DNA of 64,000 bases from Symbiodinium natans (GCA_905221605.1 CAJNDS010002222.1:465373-529372), one strand, 5' to 3'. Numbered from the stretch's first letter, positions 24,101 to 38,000 are shown. Numbers and translations: made by a program. The notes: a model not told the origin generated them from the sequence alone.

Positions 24101-27100
24101 GTGGATTACCAGGCTGAATCTCGGCTCGCACGAAAAGTTGGAATACCGACTAGGGTTTGTAGGGGTTTTCGGGTTTGGAGTTTAGGGTTTAGGGAGGCCC
24201 AAAATATCTTGGACTGTTTCATGGCCCACCCTAAATCGGAGTGGTACGGCCCTCGGCTTGGATTGCCGAAGAACCAGTTCTGCTTCGAACAGCACGCGAA
24301 GTTCTGAAATCCACAGCTACAGCTGGCGTAAGGAGCCCAGAACTATGCCATCCTGCACATGACCAAAACCCACATGGGAGATTCCGAAATTACGGACCCT
24401 TTCTGGGGGGTCCCTTTACAGGCGTTCTATTCTACTTGAGGTTGGGGTGCCCGATTTTGGGAAGTACCCACATTATTGCAAGCAGGAGGTCCCTAAACCC
24501 TCAACCCTATACGGCCTAAGGAATCAGTCCGCCGGTCAGCTTCCTGCAAATGCCTTCATGCCGGTCAAGGGCTCAGCCCGGCGCAGTTTATTTAATCTTT
24601 TGGGGCTCAGGGCTAGAGGTTCGGAGGGGAGCAGGGGTTTAGGGAATTCAGGGGGTTTAGGGTTTAGGGTTTAGGGTTTAGGGTTTAGGGTTTAGGGTTT
24701 AGGGTTTAGGCATGTTCAGGGATCCAGGGGTTCAAGGAGTTTATGGGCTCAAAGTCCTGCACCCTCAGCCCGGACACCTCCCAAGATGCACCCACGTCAG
24801 CCCGGAAAGCCCTAAACCCCAAACCCTAAACCCGAAACCCTAAACCCTAAACCCTAAACCCTAAACCCTAAACCCTAAACCCTAAACCCTACACCTTCAG
24901 CCCAGAAGCTCTGAGGTCAACACGAGCGAGCACATTCCCATCGGCATCCACTTCAACGACGGACTGCGCTGCCCAGTTTCCTTCTGCAGCTCGGTTGTTG
25001 GCTCCTCCGTGCCCCAGAAAGCTGCGTAGCATTGGAGGGTTTGGGGGTTTAGGGTTTAGGGTTTAGGGTTTAGGGTTTAGGGTTTAGGGTAGACAGGCCA
25101 GACGTCTGTGAACTAGGAGTGCGCAACACAGAAGCCTAGGCCATTACCAAGATCATCCCAGCGTCCCTTGAAACCCCCGAAGAACTTGAACAGCACCCTA
25201 AAGAACCCCCCCCCCCCACCCAAAAACACAAACAAACAAAGGCAGACCCCGAAGCATCCGCAAGCCGTGGCCGGAGGACCGGTTCGCTGCGATAAGCCCG
25301 GTGTCAACTGCCGGGGATTCCTCGAGGCGCCGACTTCCAACTTGAGGTTCTTTTTTTTTTTTTTTTTTTTTGGGGGGGGGGGGGTTAGGGTTTAGGGCTT
25401 GGGGTTTGGGGCTCAGGCCTTAGCGTTTAGGAAATAGGGTTTAGGGTTTAGGGTTTAGGGTTTTGGGGTTCTAAGGTTTTGGGGTTTAGGGTTTAGGGTT
25501 TAGGGGTTCTAGGGTTTAGGGATTGGGGGTTCTAGGGTTTTTGGGGTTTAGCCGTAAGGCTCAGAGGGCTTAGACTTCGCCTCCCTGGCCGGCAGGTCTA
25601 CTACTCCACCGTGAATGACGAGGTGGCGGCCTTTGTGTGATTTCTAGGTCTGTAGCTTTAGGGTTTAGGGTTTAGGGTTTAGGGTTTAGGGTTTAGGGTT
25701 TAGGGTTTAGGGTTTAGGGTTTAGGGCTTTTCCTGGTGGGGCTCGGTGCGATCTTTTCCCGGATGGTGCCTTCTTGCGGAGTTTTTCGGGCCCCCAGCTC
25801 CTGCAAGGTGGGTTGCCCGCGATTGCGAACCTGCAACAACTGAGCTGTGAAGCTGAAGGAAGAATCTTCAAGGAAAAACTCAAGGAAGCTCCAAAAAAAT
25901 GCTGCTGAAACAGAGCCTGAAATATCCGCCGCCTCAAACCCTAAACCGTTAACCCTGAACCCTGAACCCTGAACCCTAAACCCTAAACCCTAAACCCTAA
26001 ACCCTAAACCCTACTCAAACCCTAAACCCTAAACCCTAAACCTTCTTTCCAGGACTTCTTCGAATCTCTCCGGCCAAGCACCTACGAGCCCCTGGGCACG
26101 CTGACGCCGGACAAGGCGGAAACAAACAGAAGCCCCGTTGCACCGATAGGGTGTAGGGCTTCAAGGGCTTTTAGGGTTTAGGGTTGAGGGTTTAGGGTTT
26201 AGGGTTTAGGGTTTAGGGTTTAGGGTTAGGGTTTAGGGTTTAGGGTTTGGGGTTTGGGGTTTAGGGTACAGTACACTCCACAAAGTTGGAGCATCCCTAT
26301 CCCCACAAGGTATACTAAAGGGAATCCCGGCTCTAATCATCCTTGAACCATGTTCCAACTTGCTGGAGTTTACCGTAGGGCTTGGGGTTACGGGGTTTTT
26401 AGGGTTTAGGGTTGCGAAAATCCTCGCAACCATTAGGGTGTAGGGTTTACGGCGTTTTCGGGCTTTCAGGTTATAGGGTTTCAGTGTTTTAGGTTTGGGG
26501 CTTTTAGGGTGTTTAGTGTTTTTTAGAGGTTTTTTGCAGGCTTCAGGGTTTTAAGGTTTTGGGGATCTGCTAGCCCCAAACCCCTCGGACCCCAACAAAA
26601 GCCCGAAGCTTCCACAAGGCTAACCGTAGCAGGGCAGAGGGTTCTGCCCTACCCAGACTGCCCTACCCAGACTAACCGACTCGTTTGGGCCTTGTTTTGG
26701 GTGGGGGGTAGCTCAGGTAAGCGTAGCACCCGCCCTAGTGCGGCTATCCCTAAAACCCCAAATTCTAAGCCCTGAACCGTTGCTGTTTCGGCCAGGACAG
26801 CACTGGCAAGCTTCCGAGGCCGGAGGGGAGAGGGGGAGGGTTGCTGTTGGGTTTAGGGTTCAGGGTTTAGGGTGTAGGGTTTAGGGTTTATTGCCCTTGG
26901 CTGGATGTTTGACGGCGTAGGGTTCTAAGTTGCCAGCGTTTTGTGCAAGACAAGGGTTTAGGGTTAGAGTTCAGGGTTTAGGGTTCCGTTTGGTAGCCAC
27001 GAGGTCGTACCCCTCAGGTTGTATTCCCTAAAGGTTCCCCTTAATATACTCCCAATATATAACATGGCCCTTATACTACCTTGAGGATCCTCAAAAAGGG

Positions 27101-28982
27101 TCCCCTAAACGCAAAGGATCAACCTTAAGGGTCTGAGGTACATCTAAACCCTAAACCCTAAACCCTAAACCCTAAACCCTAAACCCGAGGCACTGTGGTT
27201 TGTGCTGCGCCACTCCAGCTCTCTTGGGCTTGGTGGTGTTGCCTTCCCCCTCTTTACCACGGCTTTGGAAGGATGAGGGTTCCGCCCACGGCTAAGCCCT
27301 AAACCCTAAACCCTAAACCCTAAACCATGGGTCAAGAGATGCGTCCAAGGCTGCATGCAGCCGTGATGGAGGCACGGGGAGCCCGTGCTTGGTCGGGTTA
27401 TAGCCGTCTTAGGGCACTTAAGGGGCTCTTGCAAGTGGGTTAGAAGAGCAGATATAAAAATGTGTTAAGAAAGAAGTACCCTGAACCTTCAAGCAGAGGG
27501 CTTTTTTTTTCTTCCGTTGCTCTTCCACGGCTTCAACTGTGGCTTCCATTGTGAGTGGCGTGTGCGGGCCCTTCTTGCCCCCTTTCTTTAGGGCTTGGGT
27601 TCCCGTATATGCCCTAAACCCTAAACCCTAAACCCTAAACCAAGGGTACCGAATTCTCTTGTGAGTTTTGGGTCTGGCTTCCGGGTGCCCTGACGACTCC
27701 AGGCTCTCAATGTCTGCCTGTGTCTGCCTGTCTGTTCGGAGATCCTATGGCATCTGGTTTAGGGTTTAGGGTTTAGGGTTTAGGGTTTAGGGTTTAGGGT
27801 TTAGGGTTTAGGGTTTAGGTCGAGGATGGGTGTTTCGTATCTCCCCTAGGCCCCAAGATCCTGGTGGCGTCACTGCTGCGGCTTTGTTGAGTTCAGGGGT
27901 TTGGGAGCTTAGAGCACCGCAAGATAGTTTTTAAAAGTATCCCCGAAGCTTAAAAGTATCCCCGAAGCTACGAAGAGGAGTATATGCCCAGCAGCATGCG
28001 AAGGCACCATGATATACTAAGCTTGGGAGGCTTGAGAGGAGCCCGTTTGCTTGGGTTTTTGTGGCCCACGCCGCAGGCTTGAAGAGGGTTTAGGATTTAG
28101 GATTGCCCATAATTTGGTAGAAAAGCTCTGGCCCTGACAATAAACGGATCCTAATCGGAACCCCAAGAATAGTGTAGTAGGAGTACAGAGAGAGTATATG
28201 GACCTGGTAGGTATATTCCGATGATGTTCCTACTAACTATATTCTTGGGGTTCCCTGTTTAGGGATTCCCGTTTACATCGCACATCTCGGAGGTCTGGCA
28301 ATCCTAATCCCTGCACCAAAACCCCCCATGAACCCCCTCCCTTCATGCCTCTATAATCTAAGGTCCCCCTTAAGGCCCCGAGAATCCCTTCTGGCCCCTA
28401 TAATTCCTTAGCTTCCATTTTGTTTGCAGGCGACGAAGAAGCTCTTCCAGAAGAAGAACGCCACCCAGCCCCAGGCGGTCGAGGGAGAATATTGGGTTTC
28501 GGGTTTCGGATTCAAGGTTTAGGGTTTGGAGTTTCGGGTTTAGGGTTTAGGGTTTAGGTTTTAGGGGTTTCGGGTTTCGGGTTTAAGCCCCAAACCAGGG
28601 CAGAGCCGGCGCCGTCGCGTGATCGGCCATGCATAGTCCCGTGTGTCGAGCACTTTTTCGCCCCTAAAGCCCTAAAACTCAACAGAGTCCGAGAGCCCCA
28701 AAACCCCTGGAGCCCCTAAAGCAATCCCCTAAACCCTAAACCTTAAACCTCAAACCTTAAACCCTAACGCCCCTAACGCACCTATACCCTACACCCTAAA
28801 CCCTAAACCCTAAACCCTAAACCCTAAACCCTAAACCCTAAACCCTACACCATCCGGTCCCTTCCAGGAGCCTCCATCCCTGTTGGTCGTGGGCGTTTGG
28901 GATCGCACCGGCTCGGGCTACACCGCACCCACGAAGGCCAACACATGTTTCTTGTTTGCTTCTGTTTTTTTTCGATTTTTTT

Positions 28983-29031
<49 letters not shown>

Positions 29032-32000
29032 GGGGGGGGGGGGGTTGGGGGGGGGGGGGGGGGGGGGTGGGGGGGGGTGGGGGGGGGGTGGGGGGGGGGT
29101 GGGGGGGGGGGGTGGGGGGGGGGTGGGGGGGTGGGAGGGGGGGGGGTGGGAGGGGGGGGGGGGTGGGGGGGGGGGGGGGGGGGGTGGGGGGGGTGGGGGT
29201 TTGGGGGGGAGGTGTTTCTGTTCTCCCTAACCCTAAACCACCCTCAGGCTTTCGGGTTCTAGGGTCGTCGAGGCTCGGAGTGGATCCGGGGGGTCCAGGA
29301 CTGGGCTTGGAAATTCGCCAATCGATCTCTCCAGTGTTTAGGGTTTAGGGTTTAGGGTTTAGGGTTTAGGGTTTAGGGGGAAGTTTGGGAACCTCACGAT
29401 GCAGGGCACCATGGGCAAAGCAAGCAAGGGGCGTGGAGGCAGAAGGCCAAAGACCCTAAGGGGAAGCATCCTTTGACCTGCTGTTGGCTAGGAAGGGATG
29501 ATGGTATGGGGTATTTTGTGGAGCCTCTTGGTATTCCTAAAGAATCACCCTAAACCCTAAACCCTTAACCCTAAACCCCCCCTTCCCTCCGCTTTGGAGG
29601 TCTACTACAGCACGGATGCCTCGAATCCCGGAGGCCCCGACCCACTGGAGAAAGCCTGCGGCCGAAGCCCTAAAGCAGAGGATGGCTTCGGGGCTTTCGG
29701 GAGGGTTTGGGGTTTAGGGTTTTTCAGGGTTTAGGGTTTAGGGTTTAGGGTTTGGGGTTTAGGGTTTGGGGTTTAGGGTTTAGAGGGTTCTTAGTCAGGA
29801 ATGAGGGAATGAGGTACCCTATAGAATCCGTACACTTAGGGAGTTTGGGATTTTGAGGGAGTTGAGAGCAGTTTGGGGATTTTCGGGTTGAGACAGTTCA
29901 GGAGGGGTTGAGGAGCTCTAAGCTCTTCTCACCTTCTTAATCATCCTCACCCGAAGCCTTGCAGAAGGCGTTTGTTAGCAAAACCCAACTCCCTCAACTC
30001 AGGCGTTGCCGGCCTCACCGAGAAGGAGTACCGGGACTCCCTGATGCGGCGGCCTCAACCTGCCTGGGAGGTTGGGAGGGCTTTTTATGCAAAGACTCAG
30101 GGGCTGGCTTTGGGAAGTGGAGTCTAAGCCCCTCTAAGCCCCTATAAACCCCGATGCCATTCTAACGTTTTGAAACTCAACCCTCAAACCCTTGGGGTCT
30201 TAGGGCGTCCGAAGGTTCCCCATCCCGAACCGCACGGACATCTCGCTGGCCAACAATGCCTTGAGCTGAGCACGTAGGGGTTTCTACAGGGATATTGGGA
30301 CTTTGGAGGGGATGAGGGGCTTGTGGGGCTTTTGGGGGTTCGTAGGGGGCAGGGTTTATGGGCTGTTGGGACATGACCACGATGTGAGGCCTGGGGCTCT
30401 TTGTGTTTATAAGGTTTTCAGGGTTCAGAGGGCTTCTGCGGCTTTTGGGGGCTTTTGGAATTTGGGGTCTGGGGTTTGGGGGTCACGCCAGACTCAAACC
30501 CTAAAACCCGCATTGGACCTTGAACCCTGGAGACCCTTTGAGGACGTGTAGGGCTTAGGGCCATTGGGCTCGTTCATCGAAGCCCCCAGAGGTCTCAGGA
30601 TGCAAGACTCGTACCCCCTCTAAGGATGCACGGCTAGTAGGGGCTTTGTGTTTTCTCTTACACCGGTGAGCTCTCTTCAGGAGGATCTTCAACCCAAACC
30701 CTCTAAAAGGGTCTAAAAGTAAAGCAAGGACTGCCTTAAACCCTCAGACATGACCTACAGACCCTAAACCCTAAACCCTAAACCCTAGCAGTCCCGAAAA
30801 GGAGTGAAGGGAGGGAGAAAAAAGAACCTAAACCCTAAACCCTACAGACAGGACTGGGTGGCCCAGACGACGGAGACCATGTTCGGCGACTGGGCCGAGG
30901 AGAGCGACGTGGTCCGCACTTGAATGTTTCGTTTGGTTGGAGGTTTGGAGTACTTCGTGAAACCCTGAACCCTGAACCCTCAACCCTAAACCCAGGGAGA
31001 CTTATAGGAGCACTTCGGGGTTGGTGTCCTTCGGGTACCAAAAACTCCCAAAAAAGGCCAAAATCCGACAGATGCTCAGCCCCCAAATCCTAAAGCACCC
31101 CCTAACGCTCCCACCATAAACCCTCAACCCTAAACCCTCAACCCTAAACCCTAAACCCTAAGCCCTAAACCCTAAACCCCTAAACCCTAAACCCCCCCAA
31201 ACCTCTTAGCGCCCTTCCTCCCAAGCCGAGGCCTCCTGCAGGCGGAGCGGGCCCTTCGCGTGAAGGGCATGGACCGGCCCACCTGGTTGGACCAGGACCC
31301 GAGAGCGTTAGGGTTTAGGGTTTCGGGTTTGGGGGTTCGGGTTTCGGGTTTAGGGTTTAGGGTTTAAGGTGGGCGCAGGAGTCTAAGGAAAAGGGTTTGA
31401 GGGCTTCAGGGTTTGGAGGTTTAGGGATCCCTGCAAGATTCGAGGCCTTCGGGGGCAATTCCAGGCTGGAGAACTCTGGCTTTTGCTGGTTCAGGGACTC
31501 AAGGAGGGACCCTTATAATGGACCTTAGGGATTATTTGGGGGGCTACCTGGGTATGTAGGGACGTCGCCGGAGGAAACTTCAAGTTTTTGTTTATTTCGA
31601 GCTTGGGTGCTTCGGGGGTTGGACTTACACAAACACAGAAAGCTGCGGGCGTCACAGGCCTTACGTGATACGAGGTTTCTGTGCACATGCCCGGATTCCA
31701 TCTCCCCCCAGCAAACATCAGATCAGGACTACTACAATCGCAAGGCACGGCCAAGAGGGAGGGTGTGTGGGAAGAGCGAACTGCAAGGTTCTAGACCCTT
31801 CTCATCGATCACTGAAGGTAGGTGAAGTAGGTTAACCTTCGGGCACACAGCTCCTACCCAAATCCGGCGCAGTCCGACTGACCCTGCTGTCTGCTCGCTT
31901 CCGGTGTTCCTCATGTTGGGGCGGTTGGTTGGGCTCAGAGCTTCACTAAGGGTTTTGGGGGGGGGGGGGGGGGCAGAGTCTTACAGCCTGGAGTCTGCGG

Positions 32001-35000
32001 TTTTGCTGTGCTCGGGATCGCAAGAAGCGCCCCACAGCCATAGCCCCATAGGTAGGCAATCTAAGGAATCGAATCGAAGATTGCCGGCGCTTCCTTCATG
32101 TGTACGCGCAAGCCAAACATCTCACACGTTCACGGCATGGCAGAAGATCTCCTACGATTCCTTCGACCCTGAAGAACCGCCAAAAATTGCCCTGCCCAAG
32201 TACCCTAGGACCCAGAGTAGGCCCTTGTTCCCCCTTTCTTAGGGCTTAGGTTCCCTTCGAAGCCCCCGTTTAAACCAACCAGGGCTCCCTTTTTTCTACT
32301 CTTGGGTCTAAACCCTATGCGGAGCTGCAACTGGTATTGTAGAAAAGAGTTGGTGATGAGAGTTGAAGGGGTCAATGAACCCGGATATTTTTGGCTCAAG
32401 AAACGTGGGCAATGCGCCCTACGGAAAAGGTGTGTTTGGTTGTGCTTTGGGTTTTGTCTTCGGTTGTTCCAGGGGAATCAAGGGCTTCTGTTGGGGCTGA
32501 CTGTTTTGTTCCCTGTCCTCCTTCGGTTGCCCCCCGTAGGTTATGAGCCCAAATTAGGCTTCCTGCGGAATTGGTAAAGATTTTTCGTTTGTTTAACGCC
32601 ATGGACATGATGCGGCGTCGCTCTGAGCCTGGACTGTCGCCAACGGCCAATGAAGCCGAAGGAAATCGTGGTGATGGGGGTGAAGATCGACAACAAATGG
32701 TACAGGGAGGGTTGCAATGATACAACCAACGCCTCAGGTGGAAAACGAAGTGGTTCCGGTTCAAGCAGCAAATCCTTTCTGGAGCGAGCGGGCTCAAGAA
32801 GAAATGAGACTTAGGCAGTCAAGGCCGGCAAGTCTTCCCGCGAGCGGAGGGGATAGGAGTGGTGAAGGTACGAGAAGACCGCCTTCGCTGCAAGATCTTT
32901 TGGGTCAGGAACCTGCACCTGTTGAGAGACCATCGTCAGGCTTAATGGGACAAATGGAACGAGGTACTATTGGTGGAGTGCAAGCCGACGAAGAACTCAT
33001 TCCTGATGTTAGTGGTGAAGAGCAATCTGAAGATATGGCGGTGGTGAAGCGTGCGCTGAAAGAGTTGCTTGTGCAGACAAAGGAGCTGGGGAACAGGTTG
33101 CATCGGGTGGAGGAAAAAAGCTATACCTCTGCTGCATCTGGGTCAGCTTCAAGGGCACGGAGCTCTGGAGTGGTGGACGCAAACACGGCATATCCTCTAG
33201 GAATGACTCCAGAGAAGCAGTACCTGCCAGGACAAGTTTTCTACACGGATGGTATGGGTGGTTTTTGGACTGTGTTGCCTGATGGGACATGGCTGCCTAT
33301 TGAGGGCTACGACCTGCCAAAGGGTTGTGATCTTCAATCCTTGCCTGGGTCCAGGAAGGGGGATGTTCAAGTGGAGGATGAAAAAGAAGTGCCAATGATG
33401 CATGTAGCTGAAGGGAAGAAACCCTCCAGATTGCCTCCATTGAATTACCCCACGGGAGGTCCTGCGAGTGGTGGATATGCAAGTGGACCACCTGGTTTAA
33501 CACATGTTCCGATTACTTCCGTGCCGTCAGGTGTTGATGGTTCTGCCGCACCTGTGGGGAACGAGCCCGGTTTTGTTTCAGCTCGGGAAACTGCAACGCA
33601 AGAGAACTCAGCAGGATCGGGTGGATATACAATGGTGGATGATGTTCCGTATCGGTGGAAAATGGTCGCTGGGAAGTTGGAATTAGAAAAGGTTCCGCTC
33701 ACAGCTGTTGCGCCCGGTATAGGACATGGACTACCTCAAGGGCCTGGTGGTAAGGTCAGTTTACCTCCTGGAGCAGTGGTGCCACGTGGTATGCCAATCA
33801 CTGGTGATAGTTCTGGAACCGAACGTCCGGAGGCTCTCGGGAAGCATGTGATGAGCCTTCCAACTTTGGCAGACTACACACCAAGCAATCCGACGGCACT
33901 GGGTGATTGGATCGCAATGATCGAACCAATGTTGTCTTCACTGACAGATACAGGAAGAGTGTGGTGGAAATGCGTCTACTCAAAGGCATATCAAGCGTAT
34001 GCCAAATGGTTGAGTGTTTCTCCGCTGGAAAGGTTGGGCATCAAGGCTGAGCTGGAAGGGCTCAAAGTGATTCAAACTGTGCATGTTTTGTTGGAGCAGA
34101 GAGCGGTGTCTTTGCTGCTACAGGCGATCCCGGAGAGATTGAAGACCGAGATCGTTTCCACTCGAATGTTGGGGTCAGTGATGATATTTTACAAATTGCT
34201 GACGGTCTACCAACCAGGTGGAGCAAATGAGCGCAGCACAATGTTGAACTTCTTGGTGCAACCATCTCCAGCAACCTCGATCTCAGAGGCCATAAAGGGA
34301 GTGCGTCAATGGGCGCAATGGCGTTTCCGATTGAGGGAGTTGAGAGCGGCTGAGCCGGACGCTACCTTGCTTATCAAGGGATTGGATGGTTTGTCATCCG
34401 CGTTGCTGGCGAAACACCCTACGGTTCATTTCAGAGTGGCATCCTTTCGGGAGAAATTGGGGGTGGACTACTCGCCGACCTCTGAAACTGCGACAAAACT
34501 AGCTGAAATGTTACAGGCAGAGTTTGAACTGCTATTGCATAGTGCTGGTGAACAAGAGGTGAAGCAGGACTCGGACGCCAAGAAAAGGGCCAGGTTAAAC
34601 AAGGCCCAAAAAGGAGCTGGTGACGAGACAGAGGAGGGTGACAAAGGCAAAGGGAAAGGAAAAAGGTACAGCGGAGATGGTGAACGTCCTTTCTGTTGGA
34701 TATATGGGAAGACCGATGCAGGTTGCAAGTTCGGATCCCGCTGCAAATTTCGCCATGACAAAGACTCCCTTGAGCGAGGAAGATGTTTTGAGTGTGGGGC
34801 CGTTGGCCATCTGCAGCCGCAATGTCCATATAAGGATGGTGCAAGTTCCAATGTGGACTCAAATCCTGAGAGGAGTAGATCTAAAGGGAATTCTCCCAAA
34901 GGGGGAAAGGGCGGCAAAGGTGCGAAATGGGGAAATGCCAAAAAGGCAGAGGTAGCTGAAGGGGGAGATGAGACGGCTAATGCGGGATTGGATAAAGGTT

Positions 35001-38000
35001 CTGCAAGTCCCTCATCGCCATCAACGGCCAATCAGGTCCTTGTTGAAGCGTTAGAGGTGCTGAAATCTATGAAGCTGTCATCAGAACAGTCGGCATCAAA
35101 CGGGGATCCCAGTATTCGAATGTTATGTGGCTCTGGGCTGCTTCAGCAGGAAGGGAGAGTGGCGTTGGTGGATACAGCTGCTACGCATCTTGCGCGGACG
35201 CTTTTTCCATGGGAATGTTTACCAGACACTACTGTTATGGTGCAAAGCGCGCTTGGTGGTGTGACAATGAGGATTACAGAGAAAGGGACGTTGATTAGGG
35301 AAGACAATGGGCCCCTGATTATCCCTCTCTGGTTGATTTTGGAGTTTGGGGCGAACCTCACTGTGATCAATGGGATGTGTCACGTGGGGGCAAAATCTTC
35401 GCTGGACCAGCTCTTGTGGTTTGAACATGGCTGTTTGGTTATGGATTACAAAACAGCTGAAAAAATGGTTTTGCATGCTGAAGGGCAGCGTGTATCTTGG
35501 TCCCATTCTCAATGGAGGAATGGAAGGGCGGACTGTGGAGTCGGTTCGTCGGATGCCACGTTGTTGCCGAAGCAGGGAGAAGGCCGAGGAGTATGCGTTC
35601 TACATGTGGCCAGGGTTTCTGACACCAATGAGTGTTCGGGAATGGGCATGTTGGACTCGGGAGCATCACATCCTCTCAGATCACTTCGTCCTGGAGAACA
35701 GCTTCCGCAGCAAAAGGTGTTGGTGTCTTTAGCTGTTGGATCTCGGGAGATGTGTATTACCCCAGGTGGGACCCTGGTAACTCCTGAAATGGTAGATCCA
35801 CTAGTGCCAATTGGCAAAGCGAGCGCCTTGGTTGGTCTCAGAGTTCAGTGGCGTGGTGGCAAGTGCACAGCCTCACATCCTGTTCTGGGGGAACTTCGCG
35901 TTCGTGATCTGAATGGGTGCCCTTGTTTAGAAAAGGAGGTGGCGCTTCAGATCATTGATGAAATGGATTGGTGCTCCCCAAAGCAAGCTTTGAAGGTGGC
36001 ACGTATGGTTCAAGGGTGTCCGAATACGGACAACGAGGTGGCTGTAAAACGTCGTTGCAAAGCGCAGCGCGGACAGCGTCAGCGAATGAGGAGGAGTTCG
36101 TCCAGGCATGCTGGCGATTTCTTCGGTGGTATTATGGGGATATACCAGAAAATATGCTGATGGAGCTGTTGCCACGTGGAGATATTGCGGCGTTGCCTTT
36201 CAACCGTCATAAAAGGAGACGGCTGGCACGAGCAAAAAGGGTGGTGGTACACCTATTTTCGGGGAAACAAAAATGGCATTTTCCCAGTCGGGATGTGGAG
36301 GTACTGGAGCTGGATTTGACAAAAGGCGGTGACCTACATAATTCGAGCGTCTGGAAGTATCTTCTGCATCTGGCGGCTGAAGGAAAGGTGGTTGCTGTGG
36401 TTGGAGGACCTCCATGCAGGACAGTGTCAAGGTTGAGAGGTGAAGACGGTGGTCCACCTGTATTACGCCGGCGCTGTGGGCCTGAACGGTTGGGATTAAA
36501 GAGTCTTCCTTGGCCACATCAAGAATTAGCTCAAAAGGATGGTGTTTTACTTCTGAAGATGCTTTTCCTATATGACGTGGCGGTGCATTCAAGGTGTGGA
36601 ACTGCTGAAGTCATCAATGGAAGTTCTGTCTTCTTTGGCATGGAAAGCCCTGGGGACCCTGAACTCATAGGGAAGGATTTCTCTCAGAACGGCAAAACGG
36701 TCTTGAGTGCTGAGGATCTGGTGGATGGTTCTCAGGAAGGGCTCTCAAGTCCTACCTTCTGGAGTTGGCCAGAGGTGAGAAGCTTTTGTGAGCGTTATGG
36801 AATGTACGCTGCACACTTTGATCAAGGAGCATTGGGACATGCTCTGGTGAAACCTACGACTTTCCTGGTGTCTGATATGGAACTATGGGAATCGTTGGAA
36901 CAGGTTCGCGTGGTTGTTCCGTGGTCGGCAACATTCGCTTCTACCCTGGAAGAGCGTATTGGACAATCCTCTATATGGGCGCGATGGGCGTTTGGATTGG
37001 TTAAAAGAATACGTCACAGGTTGGCACAATGGTTGCATGAGAGCGATGCTGAACGGGAAGCTATGGTGTTAAAAAAAGAAGAACGAGAAGGGACGTTACG
37101 GAGGTTGACGACTGAGGAGCGAGCTTTCCGTGACCATTGCCTAAGGGGGCATATTCCTTTCAGACGTGATTGTCAAATCTGTGTGTCTGCCGCTGGAAAA
37201 GAGCGTCGCCATTTGAGGCGAAAGCATGGGGATGCTTACACTTTATCATTGGACTTAGCGGGTCCATACAAGTGTTCGAAGGATGCTCACCAGCAGAAGC
37301 CACGACACGCTGTTATTGGTGTGTATCAATTTCCAATGTTGGATCCCAATGTGGGTCGCCCTCCAGAAAAGGAGGAAGATGCGGATGAGGTGGAAGATCA
37401 CGTGGCAGATGAAGGTGCTGGTGTTGGAGAATGGTTAGGCGATGCAGTCGCGAACTTCGAGGAGGAAGGCTCTGCACCGGTGGAACCTGCGCCAGTTCTG
37501 GAGGCGGAGGTGTTGAAAATTCAAGCTTCTGAGAAATCCTGGAAGGAACTGAAGGACCACTTGACCCAACCTGTCCGTATGATCAACTTCGTTATGGTGG
37601 AGCCGATTGTGGATAAACAGCAAACAACTGTTTTGTCGGCAGTTCAAAGGATGATGGTGCGCTTGCAGAGACATGGGTATCCGGTGTTGAGAATCCACTC
37701 AGATCGAGCGGGGGAGTTTGTCAATGCACGCTTCCGGTCCTTTTGTGAAACTCGTCTGATATATAGGACCACTGGTGATCCTGGAGTCCCGCAAACAAAT
37801 GGGCGCGCTGAAGCATGTGTGGGTTTATTCAAACGTGGTGTCAGGTCGCTCTTAAAGGAGGCGCGACTCGGGCCGGCGTACTGGGCACTGGCTGCTCGCC
37901 ATTGGTCAATGTTACGGTGGCAGAAAGCTGAAAGGGAGTTGGGGTTAAATCCTAAAGCATTGCTTCCTTTTGGTGCTCAGATTCAAGTCAAACGTCGTCC

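Noticed and set aside
25265-25330. Frame with PVRCDKPGVNCRGFLEAP
   Set aside because: Could be an exon of the amine oxidase gene, but borders and phase could not be fixed and flanking arrays do not help.
28883-29348. Glycine/tryptophan-rich open frames in three plus-strand frames
   Set aside because: They are translations of the G tract; all frames are open because the sequence is nearly homopolymeric.
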